From NCBI GenBank assembly GCA_021772565.1, contig JAJFLR010000042.1, forward strand, positions 1 through 61,301: a DNA stretch of 61,301 nt. Direction: 5' to 3'. The stretch is from Opitutales bacterium. Its GTDB lineage: Bacteria > Verrucomicrobiota > Verrucomicrobiia > Opitutales > JAJFLR01. The translations under genes and the position numbers were made by a program. A model generated the notes under the pieces. That model was not told the DNA's origin. It searched no databases and saw only the letters and a list, made by a program, of their open reading frames with translations. Of this stretch, positions 27,999-37,076 are shown one piece after another (the stretch's first letter is position 1; each line of letters opens with the position of its first letter).

Positions 27999-28674
27999 TA
28001 CCCAAGTAGAATATTCTAAATATCTCTTTTATCCCTATCTTGTTAGGCTTAAAGATGAAACATCATCATGGAAACCGACACCGCACGGTATAGCGCTAGC
28101 CAATGCAATGACTTCAATTGCTTCAGAATTTCAGGGAAAATCGGTTCTTGAGATTGGAGCGGGATCCGGTATCCATGCCATATTGGCTAATAAATTTGGT
28201 TGTCAATATATAGACATAACTGAAATTGAGTCTACATTCCTGGATGCGGCAAGCGAAAACGCAAAATTAAATAATTGTAGTTTTCGAAATGCTATGATTC
28301 AGGATTGGACCGACTTTACCCCAACTCAGTCTTATGATATTCTAATTTGTAATCCTCCTTTCTGTAAAGCAGGCACAAAGGATCGTAGATGGTTCATTCA
28401 ACAATTAATCAAAGACGGGAAAAAGTTTCTAAGTTCTTCAGGTTTCTTTATCTTCTGTCAAAGCAGTATGGCTGATTTCAAACTCACTGAATCAGAGATC
28501 AAGTGTGCTGATTCTTCGTTTGATGTCATATTAGAGCATAAAGGACTTTTTCGTGACTACTACTTTACCGAACCTGGGTTTATGGAAGAAAGCAATGCAG
28601 TCACCAATGGCTTTGAAATGATAGATGATGCTTACGTTGAAACACTTAGAGCATACCGTGTTCGGCCGAATTAA
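27991..28674 (+). CDS. SAM-dependent methyltransferase with NPPF motif
   Basis: A 227-residue class I methyltransferase. Motif I is VLEIGAGSGIHAILA, and the ICNPPF motif (about residues 119-124) is characteristic of enzymes that methylate an amide or ring nitrogen, as in the HemK/RsmC-like group. It overlaps the cysteine dioxygenase gene (ATGAATAG), implying joint translation. Its target could be a protein glutamine, RNA, or a small molecule made by the cluster. Confidence 0.82.
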   Translation: MNSTQVEYSKYLFYPYLVRLKDETSSWKPTPHGIALANAMTSIASEFQGKSVLEIGAGSGIHAILANKFGCQYIDITEIESTFLDAASENAKLNNCSFRNAMIQDWTDFTPTQSYDILICNPPFCKAGTKDRRWFIQQLIKDGKKFLSSSGFFIFCQSSMADFKLTESEIKCADSSFDVILEHKGLFRDYYFTEPGFMEESNAVTNGFEMIDDAYVETLRAYRVRPN

Positions 28675-28710
28675 TGTAAATATTCAGTGAACCCCGACCC
28701 TCAACAAAAT

Positions 28711-28748
28711 TTTTAAAAAGCCCTCAAGTGTTTATTTTCTGAGGGCTT
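28711..28748 (-). terminator. intrinsic terminator of the LamG PEP-CTERM gene
   Basis: On the minus strand AAGCCCTCA pairs with TGAGGGCTT, and the hairpin continues into TTTTT. It is 25 bases beyond the stop of the minus-strand gene. It lacks a T-run on the plus strand, so it acts mainly for the PEP-CTERM gene, though its stem may also shield the methyltransferase transcript end. Confidence 0.8.
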
Positions 28749-28772
28749 AAAAAAAATTTATATCTATTCTAA

Positions 28773-29507
28773 TTATCTGTGCGCTCTTTTATAATAAATA
28801 GAAAATAGTAATACTATGCTACCAAATGCAAAAGCATAAGTTGATGGTTCCGGGACGAGAGTTCCAACTTCACTTAATGATAATGCTGAATCAAAAAGTT
28901 GTACTTCATCAATTATTCCATGAAATGGATTTGCTCCGGACGAATCTGCACCGATTCTCAATGTGTTGCTATTAGCAAAATTTGCAATGCTTGCAGCTGC
29001 AGTAGCTTCTTGTACTCCGTTGAGATAAAGAGTTATATTCGTTCCATCAAATGTTCCGGCAACGTGGCTGTTAACTCCTGAAGGTATAGTAGTTGTACCA
29101 GTTATTAATGTGGAACCAACAATCATTCTCAGTTTTCCACCTACGATATCCAAAAGGTATCCATTAGTTCCACCTGCAGTTATTTTATCCAGCAGACGAT
29201 TGGACGTTGGAGATGACGCAGGGTTTATCCACATGGCAATTGATACACCTGTTGCAGAAGTCAGATCAAGCGTGTTATCGTCCGCTACTTCAATATAGTC
29301 ACCATCTCCATCAAGACTAAATGCCTGCCCGACAATACCTGTTACAAATGTCGTATCTCCAACTAATGTTCCATTGTTACCTCCCACACTATCAAGTGCA
29401 TTTCCATTGCCACTCCACAGAGAGATAGCAGCAGAATAAGCACTATGGGCTCCAATTAGTGATAACATTAGTATAGTGATTGTAGTTCTCGTTTTTGATA
29501 TTTTCAT
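28773..29507 (-). CDS. LamG-domain PEP-CTERM surface protein
   Basis: A 244-residue exported protein. It has a signal peptide (residues 1-25, cleavage near AYSA-A) and a concanavalin A-like LamG fold (about 28-210) with typical strands GQAFSLDGDGDYIEV, VSIAMWINP, HVAGTFDGTNITLYLNG and HGIIDEVQLFD. The C-terminal sorting signal is VPEPSTYAF, then a hydrophobic helix and the basic end YYKRAHR. It is probably processed by an exosortase and displayed outside, possibly binding glycans. It forms a single-gene unit with its own terminator. Confidence 0.92.
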   Translation of the reverse strand: MKISKTRTTITILMLSLIGAHSAYSAAISLWSGNGNALDSVGGNNGTLVGDTTFVTGIVGQAFSLDGDGDYIEVADDNTLDLTSATGVSIAMWINPASSPTSNRLLDKITAGGTNGYLLDIVGGKLRMIVGSTLITGTTTIPSGVNSHVAGTFDGTNITLYLNGVQEATAAASIANFANSNTLRIGADSSGANPFHGIIDEVQLFDSALSLSEVGTLVPEPSTYAFAFGSIVLLFSIYYKRAHR

Positions 29508-29737
29508 AATATTATATTAATAGCTTTTAGTTAAATTTAAACGTGTCATATTCTTATGTTTTTTTTAAAATTTATTGTGTAAATATTATGTAAGTCAATA
29601 AAAAGAATTATTTGTGAATAACTTTATAGCTTTCGCAAAGATCGCCAAGATTTTTTTATTTATTTCTATGGGACAGCACATGACATAAATACCAATAAAT
29701 AAAAAAATTAAGAAAAATTCGTTCCATAAATTAAAGC

Positions 29738-30178
29738 CTAACTTAATTTCTCCAAATCAGCTAAATCCTGATGTCTACCGGAAGCCCGCTTGTTTTTCTT
29801 TAAATTTTCAATGTTAATGAAATTGATTTTTAGTCCTTCAATATCAGCCACTAACTTAGATTGAAAACATTCCAGAAAATTAACTCCATCAATTGAAGTC
29901 AAAAGATCAATTCGGTTAGGTGGATTACCTAATTGAATAATATATTCAGGCAATAAAAAATCATCGGGAATCAGACCTAAAGATGCAAAACCAAAATCTT
30001 TAAGCACTTGTACAATACATTCTGCATTTTTCTTATCAATCAAAATCCAAATATCAATATCCTTAGTATAACGAGGATGACCATGAAATGCTAACGCATA
30101 TCCTCCAACAATCAGATACATAACATCATTTTTGTTTAATAACTCTATAAACTCTCTGAAATCCTTGTTGAGTATCAT
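29738..30178 (-). CDS. minimal nucleotidyltransferase (MNT/DUF6036-like)
   Basis: A 146-residue protein with the nucleotidyltransferase signature YLIVGGYALAFHGHPRYTKD followed by IDIWI. The GG and the D-x-D carboxylates are characteristic of the polymerase-beta-like fold. Small stand-alone members often act as antitoxins or AMPylating partners. It overlaps the upstream 64-codon gene by 53 bases in another frame, a strong sign of a two-gene module. Confidence 0.8.
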   Translation of the reverse strand: MILNKDFREFIELLNKNDVMYLIVGGYALAFHGHPRYTKDIDIWILIDKKNAECIVQVLKDFGFASLGLIPDDFLLPEYIIQLGNPPNRIDLLTSIDGVNFLECFQSKLVADIEGLKINFINIENLKKNKRASGRHQDLADLEKLS

Positions 30179-30320
30179 TTTTCCAAATTCCGTATTCCGT
30201 TCTTATACTTTCCAACTGTGCCAGACGCAAGTGATAGGGTTGAGTTTGCCAATAGCTGAAGTCATTGCTTTTTTGACCAAGCTTAATTTTTTTTACTACT
30301 GTTTTGTCTAATTTGTTCAA
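30126..30320 (-). CDS. small partner protein of the nucleotidyltransferase
   Basis: A 64-residue basic protein (NKLDKTVVKKIKLGQKSNDF, SYWQTQPYHLRLAQLESIR, GFQRVYRVIKQ). The pattern 'DF.YW...Q...RL..LE.IR' is familiar from short genes placed directly before MNT/DUF6036-type nucleotidyltransferases. The 53-base overlap implies coupled translation. The biochemical role is unknown; a toxin-antitoxin-like pair is the leading idea. Confidence 0.6.
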   Translation of the reverse strand: MNKLDKTVVKKIKLGQKSNDFSYWQTQPYHLRLAQLESIRTEYGIWKNDTQQGFQRVYRVIKQK

Positions 30321-30563
30321 TTTAATTCCAATAGATATAAGCTAGATGGTTTAAACTTTAGCAACGATAGTCAAGATATTGCTGAGAGAAAAAACAATCG
30401 CATTTCTATGGCAATACCAGACTTAGCACATACGAGAACTGATTTGTGAAACACATAAATTTATTCTGGATTCTAACTCCTGAATACTGAATTCTCTAAA
30501 ATTCCCCAGTGATATCTTGACTCACAACTGAAAGGGCATGAACTATTCGGATCAGTTACTTTT

Positions 30564-31829
30564 ATGAATAAATTTTTTAATAGCCTTCGCTGCCTTATCT
30601 GCGGCAAAGAATATTCGCCTGATAAAGCACAATACATTTGTCCCGACCACAATCATGATGGAACGTTAGATGTAAACTATAATTACGATATTATTAAAAA
30701 AAAGATTGAACGAAAATCCCTGGAAAAAAATCCTGATTGTTCGATGTGGCGATATAAACCGTTATTGCCAATAGATGCTGCTTTAAACTTGTCCCTGTTA
30801 CGCGTTGGATGGACACCACTCTATAATTCAATTCGATTATCGGATAAATTAAATTTAAAAAGTGTTTGGATAAAAAACGAGGGACAGCAGCCGACCGGTT
30901 CGCTTAAAGACCGAGCCAGTGCACTAGCTATTTATAAAGCTCATGAAATAAAGGCAAACGTTATTGCTACTGCCAGTACCGGAAACGCCGGAGCAGCACT
31001 GAGTGGATTATGTGCCAGTGCAAATCAAAAAAATATTATCTTTCTACCTAAATCTGCACCCGCAGCAAAAATTGCCCAGTTACAAGTTTATGGCTCAACA
31101 ATCATTTTGGTTAATGGTTCATATGATGATGCCTTCAATTTATGTAGAAGCGCCTGTGAACTATACGGCTGGTATAATCGTAATACCGGATACAATCCCT
31201 ATATGACAGAAGGTAAAAAAACTGTCGCTCATGAAATTTGTGAGCAATTAAATTGGAATGTTCCTGACATTATTATAGTTAGTGTTGGCGATGGGTGTAT
31301 CATTGGTGCAGTACACAAAGGATTGAAGGATTTGCTCGCATTAGGCTGGATAAATAAGATGCCCCGTTTAATCGGAGTTCAAGCAGCCGGTAGTAATTAC
31401 CTCTCCCAAGCATGGGAGAATGATGAAGATCTACAAACAAAACCACCGATAAAAGCGAACACGATAGCCGACAGCATATCCGCCGGATTGCCGCGAGATC
31501 GCTTTAAAGCGATGAATGCTGTCAAGAATACTAACGGAATATTTGTAACTGTAACTGACGAAGAGATTTTATCGGCCATACCCGAATTGGCTAGGAACAG
31601 CGGGGTCTTTGCAGAACCTGCAGGCGCGGCTTCCTTTGCCGGATTAAAAAAATGTGTAGAAAAGAATATAATAACCTCCGACGAAAGTGTAGTCATAATA
31701 AATACCGGTAACGGCTTAAAGGATATTAAGAGCACTCAACAAGCAATCGATAAAATTAAATCAAACGCTCATAAAATATATCCCGATATCCGAGAGCTGA
31801 AAAACCTTGAAAAATTTTTGCCAAATTAA
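30564..31829 (+). CDS. threonine-synthase-like PLP enzyme, copy 2
   Basis: 421 residues, the same length as copy 1 and collinear with it. C10, C13, C26 and H29 of the zinc-ribbon-like start, the lysine in QQPTGSLKDRAS, STGNAGAALSG and AEPAGAASFAGL are all conserved. Differences are spread over the N-terminal 150 residues and the C-terminus, whereas a 39-codon block (31074-31190) is identical in DNA to copy 1. It seems functional although its racemase partner is broken. Keeping both copies intact suggests dosage or slightly different substrates. Confidence 0.82.
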   Translation: MNKFFNSLRCLICGKEYSPDKAQYICPDHNHDGTLDVNYNYDIIKKKIERKSLEKNPDCSMWRYKPLLPIDAALNLSLLRVGWTPLYNSIRLSDKLNLKSVWIKNEGQQPTGSLKDRASALAIYKAHEIKANVIATASTGNAGAALSGLCASANQKNIIFLPKSAPAAKIAQLQVYGSTIILVNGSYDDAFNLCRSACELYGWYNRNTGYNPYMTEGKKTVAHEICEQLNWNVPDIIIVSVGDGCIIGAVHKGLKDLLALGWINKMPRLIGVQAAGSNYLSQAWENDEDLQTKPPIKANTIADSISAGLPRDRFKAMNAVKNTNGIFVTVTDEEILSAIPELARNSGVFAEPAGAASFAGLKKCVEKNIITSDESVVIINTGNGLKDIKSTQQAIDKIKSNAHKIYPDIRELKNLEKFLPN

Positions 31830-31831
31830 CT

Positions 31832-32784
31832 ATGGCATCGATTGATCAATATCTGGCTAAAGAAATATCCCTCAAGCATCTTGAACTCCATTTGCTAAAT
31901 TTACCCGAGAAAGAATCATTTATTTCATCTCTGGGTAAAAGAAGTTCAAAACAAATTCTTATTATTAAGTGGATTGATAAAGACAACAATAACGGTTATG
32001 GAGAATGTTCATGCCGCACAGATCCTTACTATTCAGCCGAATTTGTTGATGCTTCCATTATTCTAATAAATTAGACGAAGTTTCTGTCGGAATATCTATT
32101 GGCATTCAAAAAAATAATGATGAATTGAAACAAATCGTAGAAACTGCCATTGATGATGGCTATAAACGTTTAAAATTTAAAGTTCATCCAAGCTATAAGT
32201 TGGACTTGGAATATCTATATCTTCTTTCACATAAAACCAAAATTAGTTTGGACGCAAATGGTTCTTTTGAATTTGAGGACTTTGAATATTTAAAAGAACT
32301 TTCTCAATTTAACACTGCCATAGAACAACCCTTTGCACTGCATCGAATTGATCTGGTAGAAAATGCCAAAGAACAAATTGAAAACTTCAAAATTTGCTAT
32401 GACGAAGAAGTCGAATGCCTCGGCGACTTGATGAAACTCGATCGACTAAAAATAATTGATGAGCTAAATATCAAACCGGGTAGAGTTGGTGGTATCTACA
32501 ACAGTATAAAAATAGCAGATTATTGTTTTGAAAAACAAATCCCCTGTTGGGTTGGCGGCATGTTTGAAACCGGCATTGGTCGGTCATTAAATCTATCTTT
32601 TGCATCACGACTATCTGGAAAAGCCATTCATGACCTGAGTCCACCATTGCGTTATTTCCAAGAAGATATTTTAAAAATTCCAATTTCTATGACTGATGGA
32701 TTCATTGATTCAAGTCATCTAGAAAATTCAAATGTAGACAGTGAACAATTAAATAAATATATAATCAATAATTTGAGTTATTAA
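31832..32784 (+). pseudogene. racemase/OSBS-like enolase-superfamily gene, copy 2, broken by a 172-bp deletion
   Basis: The first 80 codons (to VDASIILIN, stop TAG at 32072-32074) match copy 1. The next bases jump to the equivalent of codon ~138 (EVSVGISIG in a shifted frame), and the rest matches to the end of the barrel. Comparison with copy 1 shows TAAA at both deletion ends (21337-21340 and 21509-21512), so 172 bp were lost by microhomology. This removes part of the capping domain including AGIEAAMHDL and shifts the frame. The barrel half keeps its catalytic lysines and carboxylates and could restart at 32125 (219 codons), but without the cap it should be inactive. Confidence 0.9.
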
Positions 32785-32785
32785 T

Positions 32786-33226
32786 ATGAAATTCTTAATT
32801 TTTATAGTAAATATATTTTTATGCACTTCGGCAACAATAGTTCACGCTGCAGCAGATAATTCAAGTGCAGTAGAGCTAACTCTGATTATTGAAAATATAA
32901 AAACTGTGGAAGGTAAAATATTCATCGCTATTTTTGATAATGATGAAGATTTCATGCGTCGCGCCATAAACAGTAAAATCGTTAAGCCAAAACAAAAAGG
33001 CCAGATGAAGGTAATATTTGAATTGGCTGAACCAACAGAAGCAGCCATCAGTATTTACCATGATGCCGATAATAACGAAAAACTTAATCGTAACTTCATA
33101 GGATTGCCCTCTGAACCTTATGGCTTTACAAATAATCCTCGACTCACTTTTGGCCCACCATCATTTAAGGGTGCTAAAGTTTATTTGATAACAGGAAAAC
33201 AGACCTTAAGGATTGTACTGAAATAG
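32786..33226 (+). CDS. secreted DUF2141 protein
   Basis: A 146-residue protein with a signal peptide (cleavage near HAAA, about residue 23) and a DUF2141 domain: VEGKIFIAIFDNDEDF, ISIYHDADNNEKLN, FIGLPSEPYGFTNN, GPPSFKGAK. It probably folds as a beta-sandwich in the periplasm or outside, and no enzymatic role is known for the family. It begins one base after the end of the broken racemase. It is therefore the last gene of that transcript, though absent after copy 1. Confidence 0.85.
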   Translation: MKFLIFIVNIFLCTSATIVHAAADNSSAVELTLIIENIKTVEGKIFIAIFDNDEDFMRRAINSKIVKPKQKGQMKVIFELAEPTEAAISIYHDADNNEKLNRNFIGLPSEPYGFTNNPRLTFGPPSFKGAKVYLITGKQTLRIVLK

Positions 33227-33279
33227 TATACCATTTGCCAAAATAAATTTCTGAAAAGAAGTTTAAAAAAAGAAAAAAG

Positions 33280-33390
33280 TCATCCCGACTTGTCGGGACG
33301 TCGCGCTGCTCCTCGCGATGACAAAGTAGAAACCTAATTGTCTTTGCGAGCTCTGCGAAAGCAGAGTGCGGCAATCTATCTGACTCACGT
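33280..33390. repeat. dispersed intergenic repeat B, copy 3
   Basis: CATCCCGACTTGTCGGGACG hairpin, CTCGCGATGACAAAG, TTGTCTTTGCGAGCTCTGCG and GTGCGGCAATCTATC match the structure of the blocks at 236-375 and 1712-1925. Confidence 0.75.
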
Positions 33391-33417
33391 CCATTAATTG
33401 CATACACTAATTTATTT

Positions 33418-33652
33418 TGGTACCGAGCTATAAAGCGACATCTACCAATTTATTATGGTAGACGCTATAAGAGTCAAAATTTGTGTAATTGATAAGATTT
33501 ATGGTCCCGAACGAGTTTTAAATAATCTATTACAAATAGAATATTGCCAATCTGATTTCTACAATCTTGTAAACATAGTTGGCAATTTTACCGGAAATAT
33601 GCCAACAAGCTATTCAAAATTATTAACCCCCCAAACGAATAATTGATGATAA
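33418..33652. repeat. dispersed repeat A, copy 2, and remaining spacer
   Basis: 33418-33464 repeats the GACATCTACCAATTTATT block of 177-220. The rest of the spacer contains an 8-bp inverted pair ATTGCCAA / TTGGCAAT (about 33543-33588). A 63-codon open frame (33455-33646) lacks a recognisable family and is not called. Confidence 0.5.
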
Positions 33653-36600
33653 TTAATTAACTTTTTTCATAAAAATTGATTCTATACCAACTAACACGTA
33701 ACCCTCAGTATCCAAAACCTCACCACTCATCATAGCATCTACTGAATTAAATTTAATCTTACTCACCTCTAGAAAACAGTTTTTACATAATTTATGAGTA
33801 TCAAAAACCGTTACTCCTTCAACACCTATCGGTAAAGTTTTAATTTTATAGGTTTCAGATGCAGCAATTCCAGCAAGTTGAAATAAAGCCTCAATAACTG
33901 TTACCAAGCGATCACCCATTATATTGCCACTATCTGATGCTAATTTATTTAAAGATAGGAATGTTTGATATTTCATTGAATCAGAATTAAACTCAACGTC
34001 ATTTAATAATTGGAAACGATGTCCATGAAAAAATCGCCCATCTGCATAGTACTTTTTTGCGTTGATTATTTTAGAAGAATTATATGAAACCCTACGTTTA
34101 GAACTTTCATGTACTAAGTCTAATTCTTCAAACTCGGCTTCGTAAATGATACTATTTGAGTACCCAACCGTAAACCTACTGTTTTTACCAGTGGAAAATG
34201 ATTTCATTTTCAAACTCGAACTTCCGTCTCTCGGGACAACACACGGATTTTTTATGGAGAATGATTTTAAAATAGTTTTCTCGGAATTTACTTTATCTGC
34301 AAACAACAATAATCCGGTTAACATATAAGATGCCGGCACATAACAAGTGCCATCGATTAAATGGTCTTCTAACCAATTATCTTTGGCTAAAGAAAAATTT
34401 CGTTCATAAGTAAAATCAGATACTGCACTACCAATAATCTTACCAATATTACCCATTGGAATTTGACGAGTTCGAAATGCCCAAATGTCTAAAGCGTCAC
34501 AAAGTAAAACAACTGGATGAGATTCATTAGACACTACCTCACTTAAAAATAATGCTTTAGCACTCTGCTCATCCAGCAATGAAATGAGTATTGATCTTAA
34601 TCTTTGCATGACTATCCGATTTTCAGTCATACCGACAGCATCCCATGGCGCCCAGACTAAACTCGTAATTTTAGTTTCGTGCTCTCGAAATTGATTTGAA
34701 AGTTGATCCAACCAGGCATTGGCATAAGCATAAATCGTTTGACCGAAATTACCAAAACTTCCTGCAATCGATGAAAACAGAAATATTTTTTTTGGTTTTA
34801 TTTTACCTATTAAATTGAGGATATAAGTAGTTGAGTTCAACTTTGTTTCGAGAACCGATGCAAAACTTTTGTCATCAATATTTTCAAATGACTCACTCAA
34901 CTCGATACCCAGTCCATTAACAACCACATCAACATGGCCAAAATTTTCCACCGCTTCATTTAAAATTAATTGAACGTTGTCTGATTTACGAAGATTTGTA
35001 GAAATATATTGGACATCTGGAATAAACTTTCGCAGCTCCTCTATATTAGATAATAAATCCGTATTATTATTTTTGGTTCGTCCGACTATTATAGCACGCC
35101 GACAAATTGATTTCTCTCCAGCCGCTTTCAACAATGAATGTGTGATTCCTCGTCCACCGCCCAAGACCAGCCAGTTTTCCTGTGTTTCCATCTTATCAAT
35201 TTTTTCTGTATGTTCAATTGCTACATACTCACCAATTTGTCGCATACCATTGATGATTCGGATATTGAAATTAAACGGTTGCTGCAATTCAGTTTGACAT
35301 AATTTATCGAGCTCATCCTTTGAACTTGGCAGTACATCAACGGATAGGTTGCGAAAAAATAATTCATTACTTTCCTGAGCTAACGTATAGAAAAATCCTG
35401 ACAACGCCTTCCATTTAACAGGTGCAAATTCGTCAACAATTAATATTAAATCGCACTTTCTCTTAATGATTTTTTTCCAAAGTAATTGATAATTAGTAAA
35501 AAAAACTTCAGCCCATTTGGCATCATTCCTAAAATCATCACCCCTATTGATATTTTCACCAATGATTCTAATTGATAACACTTCTTCCGTATCAACTAAT
35601 TCTATTTGATTTTGGAGTTCCAAAAAAAATTGTGCGATGTCTTCTGTAGCCTCTGGCAATCTGATTTCAATCCAATCCCTTGATTCAGTATTTTCATCAG
35701 ATATAATCTTATCTTCTATCCAGTTTAATGTAAGTCTAGCTGGTTCTCCCTTTCTTTCTAAAAATTCTTTAGGCCGCTCAACTTCAGTTTGCGGATCAGC
35801 TAGCAACTGACAAATATCTGCCAAACTTTTGATATCCGACATCGCTGTCGATGCTGACAGTTGTATCTTGTTTTCCTGTGCTACTGTAAATATCAATTCC
35901 GCCTTTTTTATGCTATCAATTCCCAGATCCTCCTGCAATCGATTCTGCATTTGAAAGGAAGTTATTTCGTATCCGGTTATAGAAGCGACTCTATTCAGTA
36001 GTTTCTGTAAAAAAGGATAATTCTTAAATTCTATTTCATTCTGCTGACTTTCAATACTTAAATCATAAGGAAATAATTTTTCAGTATCGAAAATTACTTT
36101 TGAACCATCACTAAAAATTTCACCGACAAATTTTGTCAAAGTTCCCTCAAAACTCATTTCCAAAAAGGAACCACATTGATTTTCAGTCGCTCTTAGAAGT
36201 TGATTCGGAAAATCAACTTTAGAGACCAACGATTTAGAAATAAGTTTAGCAATCCATTCTCGCGACGGTTTTACTCCAACATTATTCCAATCATCAACAA
36301 ATGAATATAACGGTAACGTTGCCGGAAATATTTCAAATTCCTTATCAATAATATTACCATAGGCCACTTTAGAGGCTTCTTCTAGCCATTGTGCGTGATA
36401 CGGTTGTGGAATTGTTTTTAGGGGTATTGCGCTAATCTTTTCATTTTTCAACAAACGAATAGTTGATTTTTCGAAACCCTTTTTAACAGCTATAACACAC
36501 TGTTTGGGGCTACATATATTAGCGATCACAATATCCTGATTTTCAGAAATTATATCTCCTACCCTCTCTGCATTTTCAGCAACTGCAATAAGTGATCCTG

Positions 36601-37072
36601 TTTGAAAAGGCTTGGGACAACCAAGATCTCTAAGATGTAATAGACTCAATAACGTCCTAAATGAAATAATACCCATTGCCACCAGAGCAACTGATTCACC
36701 AGCACTGAAGCCAATGCATCCTCTTGGTATTATACCTGAATTTTTAAAACAATCAAAAAGGCCCATCTCGATAACCGCCATGGCAATTATCGAAAGTATA
36801 GGTTGATCGTTACTTCTATTTTTACTTTGAAGCCAGGATGAAACTGATTGTATTCCTAGATCATCACAAAACTCATCTGCTATATTTAAATATTTTTGAA
36901 TCTCTTTAACTTTAGAAATTGCATTCCATTTTTTATAAGCAGGCAAACTTCCTTGTCCTGGAAAAAGCATTACAGGTTGGCTCGTATCAACACCTTCCCA
37001 TGATTTTAACTTTATTTGATAACTTCCGCAATAGTCACTTTTAATATTAATACATTCCATCTTCGTATCCAC
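33653..37072 (-). CDS. PUFA-synthase-like polyketide synthase subunit: AT-ACP-KR-DH
   Basis: A 1139-residue multidomain protein. An acyltransferase covers about residues 30-330 (LFPGQGS, with active S123 in GFSAGES). A single ACP lies around S387 in EDLGIDSIKKAEL. A ketoreductase spans about 640-850 (WLVLGGGRGITHSLL, NGLGIE, FSSIAGSFG, YAYANAW), and the C-terminus is a hot-dog dehydratase-like domain (about 920-1130; LEDHLIDGTCYVPASYM, FHGHRFQLL). The order resembles PfaA/HglE-type synthases of polyunsaturated fatty acids and heterocyst glycolipids, but with one ACP. It follows the KS gene by four bases. No enoylreductase or phosphopantetheinyl transferase is in the window. It probably builds a lipid or polyketide chain; the product is unknown. 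Confidence 0.85.
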   Translation of the reverse strand: MDTKMECINIKSDYCGSYQIKLKSWEGVDTSQPVMLFPGQGSLPAYKKWNAISKVKEIQKYLNIADEFCDDLGIQSVSSWLQSKNRSNDQPILSIIAMAVIEMGLFDCFKNSGIIPRGCIGFSAGESVALVAMGIISFRTLLSLLHLRDLGCPKPFQTGSLIAVAENAERVGDIISENQDIVIANICSPKQCVIAVKKGFEKSTIRLLKNEKISAIPLKTIPQPYHAQWLEEASKVAYGNIIDKEFEIFPATLPLYSFVDDWNNVGVKPSREWIAKLISKSLVSKVDFPNQLLRATENQCGSFLEMSFEGTLTKFVGEIFSDGSKVIFDTEKLFPYDLSIESQQNEIEFKNYPFLQKLLNRVASITGYEITSFQMQNRLQEDLGIDSIKKAELIFTVAQENKIQLSASTAMSDIKSLADICQLLADPQTEVERPKEFLERKGEPARLTLNWIEDKIISDENTESRDWIEIRLPEATEDIAQFFLELQNQIELVDTEEVLSIRIIGENINRGDDFRNDAKWAEVFFTNYQLLWKKIIKRKCDLILIVDEFAPVKWKALSGFFYTLAQESNELFFRNLSVDVLPSSKDELDKLCQTELQQPFNFNIRIINGMRQIGEYVAIEHTEKIDKMETQENWLVLGGGRGITHSLLKAAGEKSICRRAIIVGRTKNNNTDLLSNIEELRKFIPDVQYISTNLRKSDNVQLILNEAVENFGHVDVVVNGLGIELSESFENIDDKSFASVLETKLNSTTYILNLIGKIKPKKIFLFSSIAGSFGNFGQTIYAYANAWLDQLSNQFREHETKITSLVWAPWDAVGMTENRIVMQRLRSILISLLDEQSAKALFLSEVVSNESHPVVLLCDALDIWAFRTRQIPMGNIGKIIGSAVSDFTYERNFSLAKDNWLEDHLIDGTCYVPASYMLTGLLLFADKVNSEKTILKSFSIKNPCVVPRDGSSSLKMKSFSTGKNSRFTVGYSNSIIYEAEFEELDLVHESSKRRVSYNSSKIINAKKYYADGRFFHGHRFQLLNDVEFNSDSMKYQTFLSLNKLASDSGNIMGDRLVTVIEALFQLAGIAASETYKIKTLPIGVEGVTVFDTHKLCKNCFLEVSKIKFNSVDAMMSGEVLDTEGYVLVGIESIFMKKVN

Positions 37073-37076
37073 TTAA

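Larger units (their letters stand above)
30508..32784 (+). repeat. duplicated two-gene unit, copy 2
   Basis: Counterpart of 19750-22232, beginning at the shared upstream string AGTGATATCTTGACTCACAAC. The first gene is full length. The second has lost 172 bp. The spacing between the genes has shrunk from 15 to 2 bases. Confidence 0.9.

Noticed and set aside
33455-33646. 63-codon open frame before the PKS gene
   Set aside because: Starts in repeat A, has no recognisable family and no ribosome-binding site.
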